A DNA stretch of 64,000 bases from Podocnemis expansa (GCA_007922195.1 ML681989.1:44629994-44693993); one strand, 5' to 3'. Shown: positions 1 through 13,050, counted from the first letter of the stretch. Notes: generated by a model from the sequence alone, not told the origin. A program made the numbers and translations.

Positions 1-1387
1 ACAGGAGAATTGTGTATATTTGGCATGAATGAGCACTCACAAGTTCAGGTACTTATGCAAATTTTATCTGAATTAACTTGAACTCTTCGCATTTGGCTAT
101 TCTCTCAAGAGAGCAGACTCTTTATAAGATTTCTGATGCTAAGAGCTTCTGCTCAGGATGCAAATACAAAAACAAGCTTTTTTTCCAGTAACCCTGTGCT
201 TCATGTCTCAGCCAAGACAAGGAAGTATGTGAAAAGTATTTAAATAATACCATTAGTATTTTGTACCACGTCTAGCACATGGGGCTTCAATCCCGATGGC
301 TATGTCTACACTTGCAAGGTTAGTTCAAATTAACTTAATTTGAACTCATTAATTTGAACTAATAACAATTAGTTCAAATTAAATTAATTCAAATTAACAT
401 GGCCACACTAGAAAAAACAATTCAAACTAGCATGTCCATGGACAGGACTTGTTAGTTCAAATTAGGAGAGGGGTACTACGGGAGCTGTGGCAAGATGGCC
501 CCCCATCCAATATATAGAAAGAGGAAGTCACCCTGAGAGGAAGAAGGTCAAAAAGCGTTAATTCAGATTAATGGTTAGTTGAATTAACACAGCTACATTT
601 GTTTAATTCGAACTAATACATTCAAATTAACCCTTACTTTGAAGTTAGGCAGATTTTATAACTTCAAAGTAAGCTTTCATTAATTCAAATTTAGGAATTC
701 CTTTAGTTCGAATTAATGAAAGCCAGTGTAGCCATGCACTAATTCTGCTCGAATTAAAACTCCTTAATTCAAACTAAATTGTAAGTGTAAACATATTACT
801 TCAAAAAAGAGAGCTACATTAGGGATTTGGATTCAACATAATCAACACAATATGTGAGAAAAGGAGGCACCCTCTTATTACTGTGCACCTGCTATCTCTA
901 CCACTTCTTTGATAGATTGTCATGGAAAGCATTCACATATACATAGCCAGTCATGGGGATGGGAAAGTAATCAAACTTTCCAAAGCGGTTCAGTGGAAGT
1001 TTCCTGTGAAGGTTATGGGGAGAACTCTTCATTTTCTCTGAAAGAGTGTATCCAAACCTAGTGTAAAATAGGCAGTCTATATTTTAGGATTTTTTTTTAA
1101 AGGGAGAAACTATTTCCTTAGCTAAGAAGTTTCTGACCTGTATTTGCTGTACTGAGAACAAGCAATATGAAAATAAAAACACTTTGGTAAGAGTTAGTTG
1201 TTGACTTTCAAATACATGTTATTTTACAGGCGATTTGGCAAATTTTGTATAAAAATTGCCTCACAAATAAAAATAAATAATTTCTACTTCCCACTGCAAA
1301 TAGACTCTGAAAAAGGCCGTACTTAAAAGTTTTCATTACAATAGCCTCTTGCCTGGAGAGCTATATGGTAGCAGAATCACCACTTAC
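1..1387 (-). other. DMD: DMD intron 52, 5' part (partial)
   Basis: Begins at the exon 52 donor gtaagtg and runs off the left edge. Apart from the inverted-repeat element at 298-797 the sequence is AT-rich and unremarkable; I see nothing recognisable in 1-297 or 798-1387. Confidence 0.9.
298..797. mobile_element. Non-autonomous TIR element, AATTAA-rich (GGCTATGTCTACAC group)
   Basis: The left end ggctatgtctacacttgc and the right end, read as reverse complement taatatgtttacacttac, form imperfect terminal inverted repeats about 500 bp apart. The inside is packed with inverted and direct copies of ttaattcgaatt-like words (for example attagttcaaattaa), so the element folds on itself. It has no coding capacity. 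The same terminal motif recurs at 15692, 29572, 58803, 61289 and 61738. A PIF/Harbinger-type MITE is inferred. Confidence 0.7.
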
Positions 1388-1505
1388 TGCAATCAGTAAT
1401 GATCGTTCTGGCCTCTTGATTGCTGGTCTTGTTTTTTAGATTCTGTGCTGCAGTTATTAACTCCTCCAGCTGAGGACGCCTTTGCTCCAATTCCTGTAGT
1501 GCAGC
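1388..1505 (-). CDS. DMD: Dystrophin exon 52 (spectrin repeat 20)
   Basis: Read on the minus strand this 118-bp block gives 39 codons plus one base with no stop. It contains EELITAAQNLKNKTSNQEAR, which matches dystrophin exon 52; human exon 52 is also 118 bp. The acceptor is ctag|GCTGCA (AG at 1506-1507) and the donor is TTGCA|gtaagtg (GT at 1386-1387). It starts at phase 0 after exon 51 and ends at phase 1. The residues lie in helical spectrin repeat 20 of the central rod, which links cortical actin to the dystroglycan complex under the muscle membrane. Compared with remembered human protein, early changes are conservative (AALQEL for ATMQDL), but the last full codon is TGC (Cys) where human has CGA (Arg). 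The next exon lies off the left edge of the window. Identification is from recalled family sequence, not a database search. Confidence 0.97.
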
Positions 1506-3399
1506 CTAGATATACAAAAAAGATTACAGACATAAAACTGAGAGTCGCTCCAAGTCACTTACTGTTGTATTTCACTGTGATAAGAATACTATTAGACTAT
1601 CTCATATCAGGAGTTGAGTCTGGTCCAGTAGCCCCTTTTGGATGTTTCAGCTCAAAGAGTCAACCACATACTAGAAAATTATGCAATTACATGCCACTAG
1701 AGGGAATTTTCTTTCTAAGCGCAGGCAACTGGTGATTGCCTACTTTTTTTTTTTTTTTGTCTTGAAGCATGAGCCTTTATACATTTTTATCTTAATTATT
1801 CTTAACTAAGAATAATGATATTCTACTTATTCATATAAATGTCTTTTTTTTGTGAATGCATCTAAACTCTTTGGGTAAAATTTTCTAAAAAAAACATTTA
1901 AGTAAGGAGCCAAAATCTCAATGAAAAGGTTACACTTTGGCTTGGTATCATCTATAACAGTAAGCTATATGCATAGCTAGTATGAGTTACACAAGGGCTT
2001 TTTTTATGCTGGAATTTGCAGTGTAAAGGGGGATGGAGATGAAAGACACAACCTGTTACTAATTAGATCTACAAATTTATTTCCCTCAAAGAGGATAAGT
2101 GTTGAAGGAGCTGTGTGGTATCACCTGCTGCCTGAAACAACAATATCATCACAACGCGACTACATTAACCCCCCTTAGCCTCCCCAAAAAGATGCCAGGA
2201 GGAAATGATCGCTTCCAATCACTAAGCCCTCACTGAGATAACCTCTGCAAAGAGTGTGGAGTCTTGACTGATATGGGAAACTGATCTTATCCCTGCACCA
2301 CCAACATAGGAGAGCTTTAGAAGAAAATTTCAATATTTTGTGTAAGTCTGGTTTAAATTAGACTCTTTGCAACCTGAAATAAGTAAACTTCAACCAAAGA
2401 CCCAAGCAATACTATTGCTGCTCTTTACATGAGAGAAAAAAAATTCCAATATTATGCATAGTAACCGTTAAAGGAAGGGCCTACAAGAGTATAACAGAAC
2501 GTGGTAATCTAGACTTTCTGAACCAGCCTATAGAATTTAGTGGTGACTTACATCCCTGCTATAGAGCTATAGAAAGGATAACATTTTGTACAATTGCTAC
2601 TTTTTACAATAATTTACTGTTTAACCCTATTACATTTTTATTGGGTTTCATTTTTATTAATTTATAAAGGACTGCTATATAAGGGTAAAACAATTAGTAA
2701 AAAACCCCCAGAAAAACAAAAAAGTTTGCTTCATACTATTTTAGGGCTATTCAACAGAAATGTCATGTTGTCTTTACCAAAGCTTAAAATCTAAGAATGC
2801 TAGTGTCTCACAGTAATTTGTCAGCCTTGATGCTTTAAAACTAATATTGCAAAAAGGTACCTGGAAGTAGTAATCATTTATGGAGGCCTCAAGCACATAT
2901 GTAAAATCCTGAAAGTATGACCTTGAGAATCAGAAATAGTTCTCAAGCCTAGAATTGTTCCCAGCAAGCTATCAGGAAAAAAAAAAAAAAAAAGCTATTG
3001 CATTTTCCATTCTGTGTTGGAAGAGGAGCTGGTACATAAAAGCATTATAAATATAGATATGAAATTTTTTATGAAAATTCTAAGTGGCCAGATCTGCGAT
3101 GGGAAGTTATTGTACACTGGGTATTAAAAAATTCCTGTATGTCTCTGTTGATCACTAGATCACTGTGGAGTATGGTATGGGAAAAATGAACAATAAGGCT
3201 GTCATGCTAGGCCTGAAAAGGCCAAGCCATTTTTGTAAAATACATGACCTAAGTCTAACCTTTGAAGACATATTATATGGAAATGCAATGTATGAGTAGG
3301 CTAGGGCTTTGATATGCATTTGTATCCTTAGTGTTTCTTGATAATATTTACAGGTATCCTGTTAGACGTTAGCAAGGTGAATGAAGTGCTTCTCTATCT

Positions 3400-4330
3400 G
3401 TTACCATTGTTCTATTGGAAGGGGTCAAGAGGGAACATTAACATCTAAATGGACCTTTGATGTACCAATTTAAACTGTCTGTTAATGGCGCTAATGCAGT
3501 TAATTTCCTGGGGTGCCCCGAAGGTGAAGGTTTTCCTTCAAAGGACAATATGTATTGCTATGCTCCACTTAAGAAAGACCTGGAAACTGTCATCAAAGCC
3601 CACGTTAAGAATTGACCTGCAAATGCCCACCTTGCTAGCTGCAACTATAAAAGGATGTTGGGAACAGAATTCCTGGGTCTCACATCTGTCCAAGCTTCTC
3701 AGGGAAAGTTTGGGCTGCAGGATTGAGATCCCAGCCAACACTGGCCTGGAAACTGCCCTGCTAATTCTCATGGGGGAGAATTAGAACAAACTCTACACTT
3801 GGATTATTTGGTCTCTATTCCTATAAACTGGATTACTAACAACTGAAGCTGTGAAACAAGGACTTATCTTCTTTGGACTCTAAATCATTTGTATGTATGT
3901 GATTCACTTTGACCCTATAACATCTCTCATTTTGTTTCTTTTCTTTTTATATTAAACCTTTAGTTGTAGTTACTAAAGGATTGGCTGACAGCGTGTTACT
4001 TTGGGTAAGATTCAAGCCTGTATTGGTCTGTGTAATGTGGCTGACCCCTTGGGGTCGGAAAAACCTATTTCTTTAACAGACCTAGTGGCTGTACTGGGGA
4101 CCGGTGACTGGAATGCAGTAAAGGGAGCTGGCTATACTATATGGTGGCTTCTTGATATCCATTGTGGGGGAATCAGAAGCATTGTCTGTGACTGGCTGAG
4201 GGAGTTTATCTCCAGGTAACCCACCAGTGCTGGGAGAATCTGCTCTCCCTTTTGCAGCTTGCCCTGATCTTTGCATATTCAGCTGGTTATCCCAGGCAGC
4301 CCGGGTCACAAAGGCAACACGCAATGGCTT
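3400..4330 (+). mobile_element. Possible solo LTR of a retroelement (borders uncertain)
   Basis: The sequence has the layout of an LTR: a TATA box (tataaaagg, 3646-3654) is followed about 300 bp later by a polyadenylation-like attaaa (3951-3956) and a T-rich tract, then a more GC-rich U5-like part. No internal retroviral coding region is attached and I could not define TG...CA ends or a target duplication. It could instead be another repeat class. Confidence 0.35.
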
Positions 4331-4574
4331 CCCAGATCAGGACACCTCAGCACATGCTGGAAAGATCCTATTAGGTTCATGGACATTACTGTCTGTCTCC
4401 AAAGAAGATACATGCTTGTTTTGCCAGGTTTGACAAACTTGGAAATCAAAAGGGCTATAAACAGTTTAAAAGTGATTTGATCGCTAAGAAAGAGAGTGGA
4501 GTTGTCAGGTACTATATAGGGTATTGTCTAGCAAGGAGTTCTAGCAAGGAGACAAGCTGACACAAAGAAGAGTG

Positions 4575-4847
4575 AAAAAACAACAAGGAGTTGTGTGGCA
4601 CTTTAAAACTAACAGATTTATTTTTTGCATGAGCTTTCGTGGGAGAAGACCTGATCCTATGTTTTACACCTCCCTGCATTTAGTTTCACTCCTTTCTGTA
4701 AGTTCACCCATCTTTGAAGCATCTGAGGAAGTGGGATCTTCTCCCATGAAAGCTCATGCAAAAAATACATGTTAGTCCTAAAGTGCCACACAACTCCTTG
4801 CTGTTTTTTACTGGACTAGACTAACATGGCTATCCCTTTTGAAATTG
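4575..4847. mobile_element. Fold-back Penelope-like insertion with 13-bp target duplication
   Basis: The left part (4575 to about 4647) is the reverse complement of a PLE 3' tail: aaggagttgtgtggcac, then actaacagatttatt, then gcatgagctttcgtgggag. The right part (to 4847) is a forward tail ending agactaacatggctatccc. The two tails point outward, so the ends are inverted repeats. The 13-mer acaaagaagagtg flanks both sides (4562-4574 and 4848-4860), which marks this as one insertion event. The forward half carries a hammerhead-like core at 4723-4759. Confidence 0.85.
4723..4759 (+). ncRNA. Hammerhead-ribozyme-like motif, degenerate, in PLE tail
   Basis: The box CTGAGGA (consensus CTGATGA) is followed by a hairpin gtggga/tcccat, then GAAA, then GCtcatGC, a possible two-bp stem III. 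The order matches a type I hammerhead. The first box has a substitution and no uridine for the cleavage triplet is evident after stem III, so this copy is probably inactive. Confidence 0.45.
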
Positions 4848-4879
4848 ACAAAGAAGAGTGCTGTTTAGCTCAAAAGTAT

Positions 4880-4935
4880 GCAGAAGTTAGTTCAATAAAA
4901 GACATTGCATTGCCTACCTCCTCTCTCTCACAGGG
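4880..4935 (+). mobile_element. Fragment of a second PLE-type 3' tail
   Basis: cagaagttagttcaataaaa followed by gacattgcattgcctacctcc resembles the common reptile tail that normally continues into cttgtctctctaatatcctggga. A better copy is at 23443-23517. It immediately follows the fold-back insertion at 4575-4847. Identity rests on recall of turtle repeats. Confidence 0.45.
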
Positions 4936-6101
4936 AATTAGTTCTAGAATTCCCCATGTGGAAAATTGTTAGGTACTTAGTAAGCTAGACATGCCTAGTG
5001 ACAGATTTATTGTTTTTATAATTCTTTTTCCTGGACTGCTTTCCTTTTAAATAAATGATACATTGCTTTCAGAAGTGTATTAGGTCACTGCTTAGCATTG
5101 TAATTGCTCCTGAGGGAACAGAACTGCAAATTCTTAGCGTAAGTCAGATCTGTTGAGGCAACCATTCATGGTTAATATTAGGGGACTGCAACCCAGTGCC
5201 TAGTCTAAGAGTAGGAGAATTGTCTGACTACATCCTCTACTCAGGTGACAGTGAGAGGCCTAACAGTTGACAAAACGAGGTGGGAGTGAGACGTGCAGCT
5301 CACTCAGAAATATGCATCAAATATACATCAAAAGCAAAATACCTGATGATTTGCTTTGTTCATTTCAAATATTTACACATCTTTTTAGTAATTAATTCAT
5401 TCTTTAACTAAGGCACGTATCTATAATTAAACTCCATGAATATACTGTCAAGGATTTTTGCCCTTTGCTAACATATTGGAGGCTCTTTTACAATATAGCT
5501 TTTGCAGCCTACATTCATGCCCATGTGTTTGGATGGCATATGCTGGTTAGATTGTTTACTGGGCCCCAGTAAAGATGCCGGCTTAAGATGGACAGTTTAC
5601 ATACTTCATCAAAGCATATGGTACCACAAAGCCCTTTACTTCTTAATACTTCTCTATACAGTTATGTGCTTCTGAAGCAGTGGTTCAGGCTGGAAGGGCC
5701 AGAGAGCCCAAGCAATGAATGAAGTGCTAATAACCCCACAAAATAAGCAGTGTTTGCAGTGTTTTGATGCTGTATATCATTGCCTGCATCATACGCATCA
5801 CCAAAATGGACTGTGTGGCAAAAACGTCACAAAATAGATATAGTCATGTAGCAATTCATCTTCATCCAATTACATATCCTTTTGCCTTCCTTGCTTCACC
5901 TGGCTTTTGAAAGGCAAGAGTTATTTCTTCTCCCTAGCTTTTCCTCAACCCAGAAACCATTTGTAAGAAGTAATCAAATGACTGACACTGCCTGCCTGAA
6001 GTATACCCTAGCTATCTTTGTTCTTTACAATACATCATGTGTACAGAACAGCAAAGAGAGCACTCCTACTTAGGGAAGCAGGATCAGTAAGATCAGAGGA
6101 T

Positions 6102-6178
6102 CTGCATATAGGATGCTCACAAGCAGCATACTTCTGAGAGCTGTATATAGGATGCTTACAAACAGCATACATCTCCAA
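6102..6178. repeat. Two-copy 39-bp tandem repeat
   Basis: ctgcatataggatgctcaca and ctgtatataggatgcttaca begin successive 39-bp units at 6102 and 6141; both continue into cagcatac.tct. A simple tandem duplication with a handful of differences. Confidence 0.85.
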
Positions 6179-6345
6179 ATCCAGAGATTAAGTACAACTG
6201 TCTCTTTTTTAACTCTGAGAACTTTCTCAAAATAAGGAAGAATGTATTATTCCTTGAGCTACTCCCCCCCCCCCCGCCCTTCAGTGTCAAGATTCTGGCC
6301 AGCACCATTTTAAGTCACCTCCTGCCTAACTTCCTGATGGATCTT

Positions 6346-6375
6346 AAAAAACAAACAAACAAACAAACAAAAAAA
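6346..6375. repeat. (AAAC)n microsatellite
   Basis: Uninterrupted aaac units, six or so, ending in an A run. A (GT)n stretch lies about 50 bp further on (6427-6439). Confidence 0.9.
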
Positions 6376-8154
6376 CAGGCCTTTACAAGGATCAATCCCC
6401 TGATTTTTGTGCAGTGACAGAAAGGGTGTGTGTGTGTATGCATAGTTGAAAATGTCATTCCATCTAGAGTGTGATCTGAGGGAAACAGCTTAAACTGAGG
6501 CAATCTCACTGTTTTCCCTTCAGTTTTGATCTACACCTATGGATTTTTTTCATGAAATGTTGCAATCAGATTCAAACCCTTCCACAACCAATTTATTGTA
6601 AGATGCTCCTTATGATTTAGACAAGAGCTGTTATATTCTAAAAAACAGAAACACACCCACTTGGATTTTTTTAAAATAGAAATGATGACAACTGCCAGTG
6701 AGTAAATGCAAGTCAGAACAGCTGAGAAAAATAATTAGAGAAGTATGTAAACCTGAGCAGTAGTAGCTGCAACAGAACCTTTAGGAATATTTAGCAAGAA
6801 GGAATATAGCAGACACCCAGACATCAGCTTACCTAATGTGGAACAGTACAAACCACATGTGACTGAGTGAATAGACTCTTTGTCTCTTTTCCCTTGCCCC
6901 ACCCACATGCTTTGAAAGATGTGTTGTGGCGGTGGGTAGGTGAGAGAACTCTAAATATCAGTTTAAGATGGAAAATGGTTATCCAGATAATTTTCAGTTG
7001 TCTTCTGACATTACCCATCTTTCAGAAATCTAAATCAGTTGCAACAGGTGTTTTGAAAGGTTCAGAGAAACTGTTCAAACCCAGGACATAAGTATATAGT
7101 AGAATAATGATGTTCACTGATAATGATAAATTCTGTGCTACTGTAGTTCCCTACTACACAGAGTTTTGCTCATTTCATTTTTCTGCTCTCTCCATTCACC
7201 CCATACTCTCAACATATACTAAACAGAAGATACTTGCAAAATTATGTGAACTATTTTTAACTCTTAATATGAAAAGTTTAACTCCTTAGTATAAACTTTT
7301 GGCAACAGAATAAAGCTTGCAATTCTTAAGTGAATAAGAATGTCATTTATTACTTGTTTGTACACCACCTAGCACAACATGATGTCTTATTTGTCTCTAA
7401 GAGCTACTACAACATAAATGCAATATACTGAAACAAATTTCAATTGTTTGATATAGATTTTATGTATAATTTGACACCTGATGCTTTAACAAATCTACTG
7501 TGTTAATCCAGCACAATGATATCAATATGATCTTAACGCTGTTTAGTATCCCAATACTTAGCATATTGCCATCTGAAGGAGAGGCATGTGACACAGAAAG
7601 GATTACATGACCCAATTTAATCATTCAAATTACAAACAGGAACAAAATATATCTTCTGTGCAGTGGACTGAAGGTGATCTGACTCCTTAAAAGGTGATGA
7701 AACAATTTTTCTCATCATCTTGACAGCTATCGCTTGTTACAATCCTGCCGGTCAGTCACTGTGTCTCTCATAGTTTATAGTTGAACCTACAAGGCCTCAC
7801 TCCTGTGAGCTGCTCCACTGGAGTAAACAGAACTTTTTGGCCCCTATGTTTGAAAACAAATATTGGTATGACAGAGGAACACAGTGATTAATCAAGCTAT
7901 TAATTTCAATAGCTGCAGAACTGGTCATCAAACTTGAAACCTCTCTTTTCAGAAAAGTTTTTTTTTTTTTTTTAAATGAATTGAAGCATAATAGACTGTG
8001 GCAACAGTGAAATACTGGAGAGATGTGATTCAAAGATCAAAAATCTTTCTTTTGTTTAAAAGTGGCACTACTGACTTTTAACACTCTTTGCACATTTGCA
8101 GACAGTGACTGCTCAAAAGAAAAATCCAATTATCAGGCCCCTAACTTTTATAGT

Positions 8155-8275
8155 TTCTTCACATGAGAGGGTGGTTGAAATATGGAACAAATGGCTAAAG
8201 TCAGCAACTGAAGCAAGTAGCTTAGATAAGCTGAAGAAGGAATTGGGGGGAAAGAAGGGGGGAGGACCAACATCT
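8155..8275 (+). mobile_element. Old CR1-like LINE fragment (ORF2 C-terminus), tentative
   Basis: Translation gives RVVEIWNKWLKSATEASSLDKLKKEL. The pattern VVE.WN.L...A.EASSL.KLK resembles the C-terminal end of CR1/L2 ORF2 (VVKHWN.LP..VV.S.SL..FK). Only about 40 residues support it and no 3' tail follows. Confidence 0.35.
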
Positions 8276-10321
8276 GAAAGGGAGAAATTCAGTGAATGTG
8301 AGCACCAGCTGGATTTGTGGCAGTTAAGACAATGTTCTTAAAAAGTTCACTAGGTTTATAATGACTTGCCCCTAATAAACTACATGCCATAAACTTTTTA
8401 CCCAAGTGTCATATGCTGAAAATCATATGAAACAAATTGTGTGACTTGTGAACTCTATCCTGCTTCAACTATGCTTCTGGGTTGTCTTTATGCCAGCATT
8501 ATTAAATTAAAGTATTTGTTCAGCTCGTGATACTGGTGGTACCAAGTCTGAGGCATTTATCTTGGCAGAAGGATAACTGATTACCATTTGGGTCAGAAAG
8601 GAATTTTTTCCACATTGCATATGTGATTTTCTTTGCCTAGCATGGACATCAAATGGTTAACTGATAAACCAGACAGATTCGTAATTTGTATGCTTTACCA
8701 TGTTTTACTTGTTTGTGACTGATTCTGAGGTTTTCTATCTATTTTCACCATCATGTTACACCAACTTCATGATGATATACCTTTACTGGAATCAACAGAA
8801 AGACAATGACATAAAAATGAATTAATATATGGGTGAAGGAGGCCTTCTAGTTTCATGCCATAAGTTTGCTGAAGGGTCCTCAGTAGTAATGATATACCTT
8901 GAGGGCGCATCTGCTGTCTATTTTATATAGCACCCATTACTGTAATATATAAGTAGGCTCAGGAACATGGCCACAAGTGAACAGGCTATGAGATGAGGTA
9001 TGTGACAGGATGGAGATTTAGGGAGGGCCTTCATCCTCAAACAGTGAAAAGGCGTACTCTTTTGTTAATATACATATCAGTTCAAGATCAACTCTTGGTA
9101 AAGGTTGTAGATAATTCTTGGGTTGAATTATTATTTGGCAAATGCAATCCACGCAAGCCAAATCACAATGGGGTTCAAAGTACAAAGACTTCCAGCAAGG
9201 TGAGTCATTTTGAAGATCTCAGCAATGTGTGTCATGGCTTGTTGCTGACCATATTGACATAGTGGACTGTGTTTAAATGCCACCAAAATTCCTCTGCAGT
9301 ACAATTCTCTGTCCAGTACACAAATGGGTGCTGAGTTGAATAATTAATATAGTTGCAACCATTCATTTATACTATTACCAAATACACAAAGTATGTATTC
9401 ACTGGGAGCAATGACACCATTTTCCCCTGCCCTAACGGTTCTATACAATAACTATTTAGTGGGGGGGAGAGATTTTTCCCCCTCTTTATGAAGTTACTCA
9501 GTTTTGCAGACTCATGCTGAAGTTCTAGTCTTAGGCAACGCAGAAGTCAGTCAAAGAGGTTGCTGAGAAAGATGTGATCATCTATTGTCTAACACTTAAT
9601 ATATTCTAAATGAAAACAGATCAAACTCATAGCTGTGAAATTCCCACAGGATATTATCTTAACATGGATTTAAACAGAAACGTTTCAGGGATATTGTGAA
9701 CCTGTTCTCAAACTGTATGATCTAAATCTGACACATGCTATGCACACACCTAGAAAAACTGTAATTAACAGGCTTTGGAGAAAACTTGCCAACAGTTTTA
9801 GAAAATGTAGGTATGTGACACCTGCAATGTATCTGCATAACAAAATCATCTCAGCTAAATTATTCCACCCCAGCATAATTTGTATTTGTTTTCTTTTCAC
9901 TGAACAGGAACAGAGTATAAGAAAAGAATCTTCATTTACATATGCTGTAAATTTAAACCTAAAATTCCATAGTAATGCAATTATTAATTTAATTCTTTAC
10001 AAAGGAACATTTTGTTGCAGTCATTAAACTGTTCCATGTTAAAAGCCATGCTTACAATTTTTCCTCAAAAAGGGCTAGAATAATTAATGATCTATCAGCT
10101 CTGTTAAACTGACTTTTATATTTCAATGGAACCAAAAATGGCATCAGAAAACATATATTTCTTCTGAGGTCTATTTAATATTCACTAGACAATATTTTAT
10201 GTCTTTTTAGGTCTAATCAAAACTTGCCTTGTCTGAACTCAATAACTGCATGGTCAGAATGCGGTCTTCCTCAAAGGTGAAATGTAATATTTTGAAGAAA
10301 TATGATTTCCCCCCCTTACAA

Positions 10322-11366
10322 GCAACTGTTTATGCTGGACACTAGTATCACCTTCCTAGACAACACAGTCAGCAATAACAATAAAATCCTACAGACAACT
10401 GTATACAAGAAATTCATGGAATACCAGATCATAGGTCCAGGAACCACATGAAATAACAAACACTATTTAACACCGGGCACTCAGATACTGCAGAATATGC
10501 TCCAAAGAGAAAGTCCAGGATGTAAACTGTAACACATTAAAAACAACCTTTACCAAACAAGGACACTACAAAGAGAGAAGCAGATTGCATCATGGAATGG
10601 GCCTCCCAAATATTCCAAGAGAACCTGCTTAAATACAGAAAGAAAACCTCCTCTAACCACACATCCCTAGTTGTCACCTATCATGCCACACTGGAACCCC
10701 ATAGAGGATGTCACCAAAGAACTACAACCAACATTCAAGGAGGAACCCCGCCTTGAAACTAATCTTTTCTGAACCCTTCTTCTGGCTTTCAAAAACCTCT
10801 CCAATCTCTCCAAGTTCATCAGCAGATGCAAGCTCCCCACAGACCAGGCCACAAAACCAGCACCAGACTCTGCAGGAATAACAGATGGAAAAGATGCAGA
10901 TATATCTCTACTGCTATGATGAGCAACATCTCCACAGCATACCTTTCAAGGTCCATGAGTCCCACCTATGCTTAACACAACATGGTGTACTCAAGCAATG
11001 CATTCTTTGCCCCCCCAAAACAATCATGATTGTGAAACCGGACAGTCACTAAGCTCTCACATGAACTCACACAGGAGAATGAATGATAAAAGACAGACAT
11101 GCCACATCACCTGTGAGTGAATATTTTTTACAAAATACTCACTCTATATCTGAACTATTAGTCCTGATAGCAAACTTGCACAACATTTTCAAAAGACATG
11201 TCTGGGAACTTAAATTCACAACTTTGCTAGCACTAAAATTCATGGACTGACTAGAAACCCTGGATTTATGGCTTTTCATCTCAATGTCTAATCCACTAAC
11301 AATCATTACCAACTGTCTTTCCCTCTAAGACTGACGGGGTATCAACAGACCACATCACCTGCATCT
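10322..11366 (+). pseudogene. Degenerate Penelope-like element, second family (RT to GIY-YIG region)
   Basis: Reading frames broken by many stops and frameshifts still show PLE landmarks in order. LDTSITFLDNTVSNNN near 10334 resembles the RT thumb. Near 11030 comes ETGQSL with a downstream MNSHR-like remnant, typical of the (Y)VGETGQSLRSRMN motif of a GIY-YIG endonuclease. Near 11190 HNIFKRHVWELKFTTLL resembles the conserved C-terminal block. The copy is about 1 kb, lacks the 5' RT core and is clearly dead. It differs from the tail-bearing copies elsewhere in the window, so at least two PLE families are present. Family assignment is by recalled protein pattern. Confidence 0.7.
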
Positions 11367-13050
11367 CACTATCTTAACAATTTCATTTAAAAAAAAATAA
11401 ATATAAATCCCATAGGCAAGCTGGGACCTGCCTCACTCTCAAACTGCAAAACTTTCCAAAATGCCTTGAGGACAACAGCAAGATAAAAAGCTAAGGAGTT
11501 TTGGGGGGAAGGAGTACTTTGCACCTGTAGTTCCTTACTCTGAAATGCAAAGAGATTGAGGGGAGGGAGACTGTAGAAGTGCCCTTACTCAGCAGGTCAC
11601 CTTTCCTCTAAATATGTTGGCTTGCAGCAAAGCCAAGGTTGATCTATAGCCTTCCAGGGCTTGTGTAGCTGGTAAGGCCTGGATATTTTTGGCCACATTG
11701 GGCCCTCAAGATTCAATTTCTAAGACTTTTTAAAATGTATCTTGTCATTTTAAACATGATATATAGTAACATCTTCAGACCTGATGAGTCTTGGCAGCCA
11801 CCTCAGATGCTCTCTGGGGGAACACAAACATTGAACAGAGGGATTCTACATGGGAAAGGTGCTGTCCAGGCTATTTATGAGCATATGGTAAACTATCAAC
11901 TAATGGGGTCACATTGACAGCAGCTTACCCCTTGGAGATCAGATGTCATGATAGATTCTGCTAGCTGAGAGAAGATGGAGGAGAAAAAAAAAGGCAGATA
12001 AAGTGACAACTCAATGAATTGTAACAGTTCTTTGAATCAGACTAATAAAGGATGTGTCCACACCAGATACACCGCCCTAACAAAATGGAAAAAAAGACAA
12101 GGGTAACAAACCATAACCTCATTTAAGGATTCTGATTGTGTGGCTATAATAATGATTAAAACATTATTAAAATCAATTTAATGAACATGATATGTTGATA
12201 ATACGGTGATATGGTAATATGGCAATAAATCAGAAATGAGGGGTCATTTATGATATGACAATTACAGAGGCTGGAAGCAAATTTCAGTTGAGGACTTGCA
12301 TGAAGAGAAAAAGAAAAAGAAGCTAAGTTTAATGATGAAACTCCAGATAAATTAGAAGTGTGCAGATGTGAGCAGAATAACTTCTTATCCTTTTTGTAAA
12401 GTAGAGATGTATTTAGATTCAAATGATGCCTACTTTTAAGAACAATAGATATAAATTATTGCTTGAAGAACAGAAAAATGTTACTGGAGGCAGTATTTCC
12501 TAATTAAAATAGCTTTTCCCTTTCTTTTTCTTCTTATGCAAGACTAACCATTGCCAGTTTGGACTCATCACTGTCAGAACTGTTTCCGGCTTTTAGTGCC
12601 TCTGAACCTGTTCATTTTGTTCATATCTTTTATCCCTTTAACAGTTATTATTTTGTTCTTATCTTTGCAATAGTTGTAATTCACATCTATATGTTCATTT
12701 TTATTTCTTTCATTACATTTTTGCAGTGCCATTTTGTTATTTTTCTTAATAAAATATATGAACATAAAGAACAAAGTACTAAAAGATATGTTGGTGCCCT
12801 TCTCCAGTTTGATTTATTTTTTATTACACCTTTATTATTTTCACGAGTGCAAAACTTGTAAGTCTTATAGTATTTCAGTATGTTATATCAGATACTGGGA
12901 CTTTCCAAAAACAAGTCGTTGAGCACACACATCATCCAGTATTTGGTTTTGTAAGCAATGAGGCAAAATTATTTTAGGCCATCTTGTACTCTTTCAGAAA
13001 ATCAGAATGAACATAGCATATGGACCCTATCCTGTGAGCTGCTGCCTTTC

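Noticed and set aside
1..1387. DMD exon 53
   Set aside because: No match to the QNQWDEVQEHLQNRR region was seen; it lies beyond the left edge.
1445..1735. 96-codon open frame on the plus strand
   Set aside because: Its first 60 bases are the antisense of DMD exon 52; the rest is intron with no recognisable protein. A shadow of the real exon.
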